DNA of 64,000 bases from Ruegeria faecimaris. GTDB lineage: Bacteria; Pseudomonadota; Alphaproteobacteria; Rhodobacterales; Rhodobacteraceae. A program made the translations under genes and the position numbers. A model generated the notes under the pieces. That model did not search any database, was not told the origin of the DNA, and saw only the letters and a program-made list of their open reading frames with translations. Where the stretch lies: assembly GCF_900182615.1 (NCBI RefSeq), contig NZ_FXTE01000001.1:682001-746000 (forward strand). The letters are read 5' to 3'. Position 1 is the first letter of the stretch. Each line of letters opens with the position of its first letter. Positions 62,458 through 64,000 of the stretch are shown piece by piece.

Positions 62458-63994
62458 AAGCGTCCGGCATAGAGGCCTTTTTCTTTTCAACATATTCGGT
62501 CAAAGCGCTGTGAATTCCCGGGTCGAGTTCCGGTTGCTTGTAGTTGGCAATCAAATGCTCGACCCGAGACGAGGCCAACTGCCGCGTATCGCGCGCGCCC
62601 TCGTCTTCCCAGGTTTCGTAAGGTTTGTAGTCCAGCAGGTCGGACTTCCAGAACGCCTCTTTGAAGTTTGCCTGCGTATGGGCACATCCCAGATAGTGGC
62701 CACCCGGGCCGACCTCGCGGATTGCGTCCATGGCCTGAGCGTTCTCATCATAGGCCACACCCTTGGCCAGACCGTGCAGAACGCCAAGTTGATCTGCGTC
62801 CATGACGAACTTTTCAAAGTCCGCAACCAGGCCACCTTCAAGCCAGCCGCAGGAATGCAGCATGAAGTTCACACCCGCCATCAGCCCCATGTTCAGCGAG
62901 TTCGCGGTCTCATAAGCGGCCTGCGCATCGGGCAGTTTCGAGCCACAGAACGACCCGGCTGAGCGGAACGGCAGACCCAGACGCCGCGCCAGCTGTCCCG
63001 CGCCATAGGTAACCATTGACGCCTCGGGTGTGCCAAAGGTTGGCGCGCCTGAGTTCATGTCGATCGACGAAACGAAAGCACCAAAGATAGCAGGCGCTCC
63101 CGGGCGGATGATCTGACTGTACGCGACACCGGCCAAAACTTCGGCCAGAACCTGTGTCAATGTCCCCGCTATCGAAACCGGCGCCATCGCACCACCGACG
63201 ATGAACGGCGAGATGATGCAGGCCTGATTATTCCTGGCGTAGACTTCCAGCGACCCCATCATCACATCGTCGAAGGTCATCGGCGAGTTGATGTTGGTCA
63301 GCGAAGTCATGACCGTGTTTTCCTGAACAAACTCTTTGCCGAACAGGATCTCACACATTTCCACCGAATCCTGAGCGCGACTGGGATCGGTGACCGAGCC
63401 CATGAATGGCTTGTCCGATAAGGTCATATGCGCCATCAGCATGTCCAGGTGACGCTTGTTCACCGGAACGTCTGTGGGTTCGCACACAGTACCGCCCGAG
63501 TGGTGCAGCCACTTTGACATGTAAGCAAGTTTCACGAACTTGTTGAAATCGTCCATGGTCGCATAGCGACGGCCACCTTGCGCATCACGCACGAACGGAG
63601 GGCCATAGACCGGCGCCAGAACCAGATTGCGACCGCCGATGACCACGGACTTTTCAGGGTTTCTTGCGTGCTGCGTGAACTCGCTTGGCGCAGTTTTGAT
63701 CAACTCGCGCGCAAGGCCGCGTGGGATGCGCACCCGTTCGCCATCCACATCGGCGCCCGCGTCTTTCCAACGTTCCAGCGCCGCAGGGTTGTCGACAAAA
63801 TTGACGCCGACTTCGGCCAGAAGCGTTTCCGCATTTGTTTCGATGATCTGCAACGCTTCTTCGTTGAGAACCTCGAAATTCGGAATATTGCGTTCGATGT
63901 ACTTTGCGGTCTCGATACGAACCGCTGTACGTTCGGCCCGGCGGGCAGCGCCACCGCCACCTCTCGCCCTGCGCCGGGTGTTTGCCTCTGTCAT
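62450..63994 (-). CDS. Trimethylamine-methyltransferase (MttB/MtgB) superfamily protein, without pyrrolysine
   Basis: A 514-residue member of the MttB superfamily. The family core is seen in RYATMDDFNKFVKLAYMSK, KRHLDMLMAHMTLSDKPFMG and GGHYLGCAHTQANFKEAFW. The frame is open from ATG at 63994 to the stop with no internal TAG, so it is a non-pyrrolysine homologue. Known non-pyrrolysine relatives demethylate glycine betaine, proline betaine or carnitine and pass the methyl group to a corrinoid protein. No corrinoid or methyltransferase partner is visible in the window; the gene begins 6 bases from the right edge, so partners may lie just beyond it. Confidence 0.9.
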   Translation of the reverse strand: MTEANTRRRARGGGGAARRAERTAVRIETAKYIERNIPNFEVLNEEALQIIETNAETLLAEVGVNFVDNPAALERWKDAGADVDGERVRIPRGLARELIKTAPSEFTQHARNPEKSVVIGGRNLVLAPVYGPPFVRDAQGGRRYATMDDFNKFVKLAYMSKWLHHSGGTVCEPTDVPVNKRHLDMLMAHMTLSDKPFMGSVTDPSRAQDSVEMCEILFGKEFVQENTVMTSLTNINSPMTFDDVMMGSLEVYARNNQACIISPFIVGGAMAPVSIAGTLTQVLAEVLAGVAYSQIIRPGAPAIFGAFVSSIDMNSGAPTFGTPEASMVTYGAGQLARRLGLPFRSAGSFCGSKLPDAQAAYETANSLNMGLMAGVNFMLHSCGWLEGGLVADFEKFVMDADQLGVLHGLAKGVAYDENAQAMDAIREVGPGGHYLGCAHTQANFKEAFWKSDLLDYKPYETWEDEGARDTRQLASSRVEHLIANYKQPELDPGIHSALTEYVEKKKASMPDAFS

Positions 63995-64000
63995 GAGAAA

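Noticed and set aside
1..64000. CRISPR arrays, insertion sequences, prophage or transposase genes
   Set aside because: No regularly spaced repeats, terminal inverted repeats or transposase/integrase motifs were seen in the encoded proteins.

Overview
The window looks like chromosomal DNA of a marine alphaproteobacterium of the family Rhodobacteraceae, Roseobacter group, probably close to Ruegeria. This is inferred from protein resemblance: the valine-degradation enzymes, the DUF6456 and DUF6477 proteins, the cobA-DUF2849-cysI-cysH-DUF934 order, a form II cox cluster and a Dct-type TRAP transporter. No rRNA, insertion sequence, prophage or CRISPR array was seen. Gene density is high and many genes overlap by 1 to 11 bases.

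Layout. 1-8.1 kb: valine catabolism (mmsA truncated at the left edge, then an acyl-CoA dehydrogenase, 3-hydroxyisobutyryl-CoA hydrolase and mmsB), interrupted by envelope and methyltransferase genes and ybdK. 8.2-12.3 kb: a small RcnB-like secreted protein, a site-2-protease-like membrane protein and uvrA. 12.4-17.8 kb: two tRNA-Asp genes, a large RTX metalloprotease, tRNA-Val and lon. 18.1-25.1 kb: a solitary ATP-grasp enzyme, tgt, a nucleoside hydrolase, an SPFH/NfeD pair, two Fe-S assembly proteins and a 2-oxoglutarate oxygenase. 25.2-26.4 kb: tpiA tail to tail with a guanidinium exporter gene that carries a guanidine-II riboswitch. 26.4-32.9 kb: a complete C4-dicarboxylate TRAP system with its two-component regulators. 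32.9-40.8 kb: a P450, an Lrp regulator, the sulfite-reduction operon, a ferredoxin reductase, infC and a small membrane protein. 40.9-43.9 kb: an aminotransferase and BKACE enzyme pair with a divergent RpiR regulator. 44.0-52.8 kb: a form II molybdenum hydroxylase (coxSLM) and accessory genes. 53.0-64.0 kb: housekeeping genes (pyrC, hpt, lipA, oxyR), a peroxiredoxin, a second RcnB-like protein, DUF6456 and DUF6477 proteins, and an MttB-family methyltransferase.

Functional links. The valine genes cover isobutyryl-CoA to propionyl-CoA. The sulfur operon supplies siroheme, APS reduction and sulfite reduction, with electrons probably arriving via ferredoxin and the neighbouring Fpr. DctBD probably control dctPQM, but this DctD has lost the GAFTGA loop and the Walker A lysine; two palindromes 32 bp apart lie upstream of dctP, and no sigma-54 promoter was found there by eye.

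Strongest observations: (1) a guanidine-II (mini-ykkC) riboswitch before the SMR exporter gene, with a visible anti-Shine-Dalgarno switch; (2) the degenerate DctD with its tandem operator-like sites; (3) infC apparently starting at ATA; (4) a form II cox cluster and a BKACE/aminotransferase pair whose substrates are unknown. All readings were made by eye, so start sites, hairpins and family names marked as inference should be treated as such.
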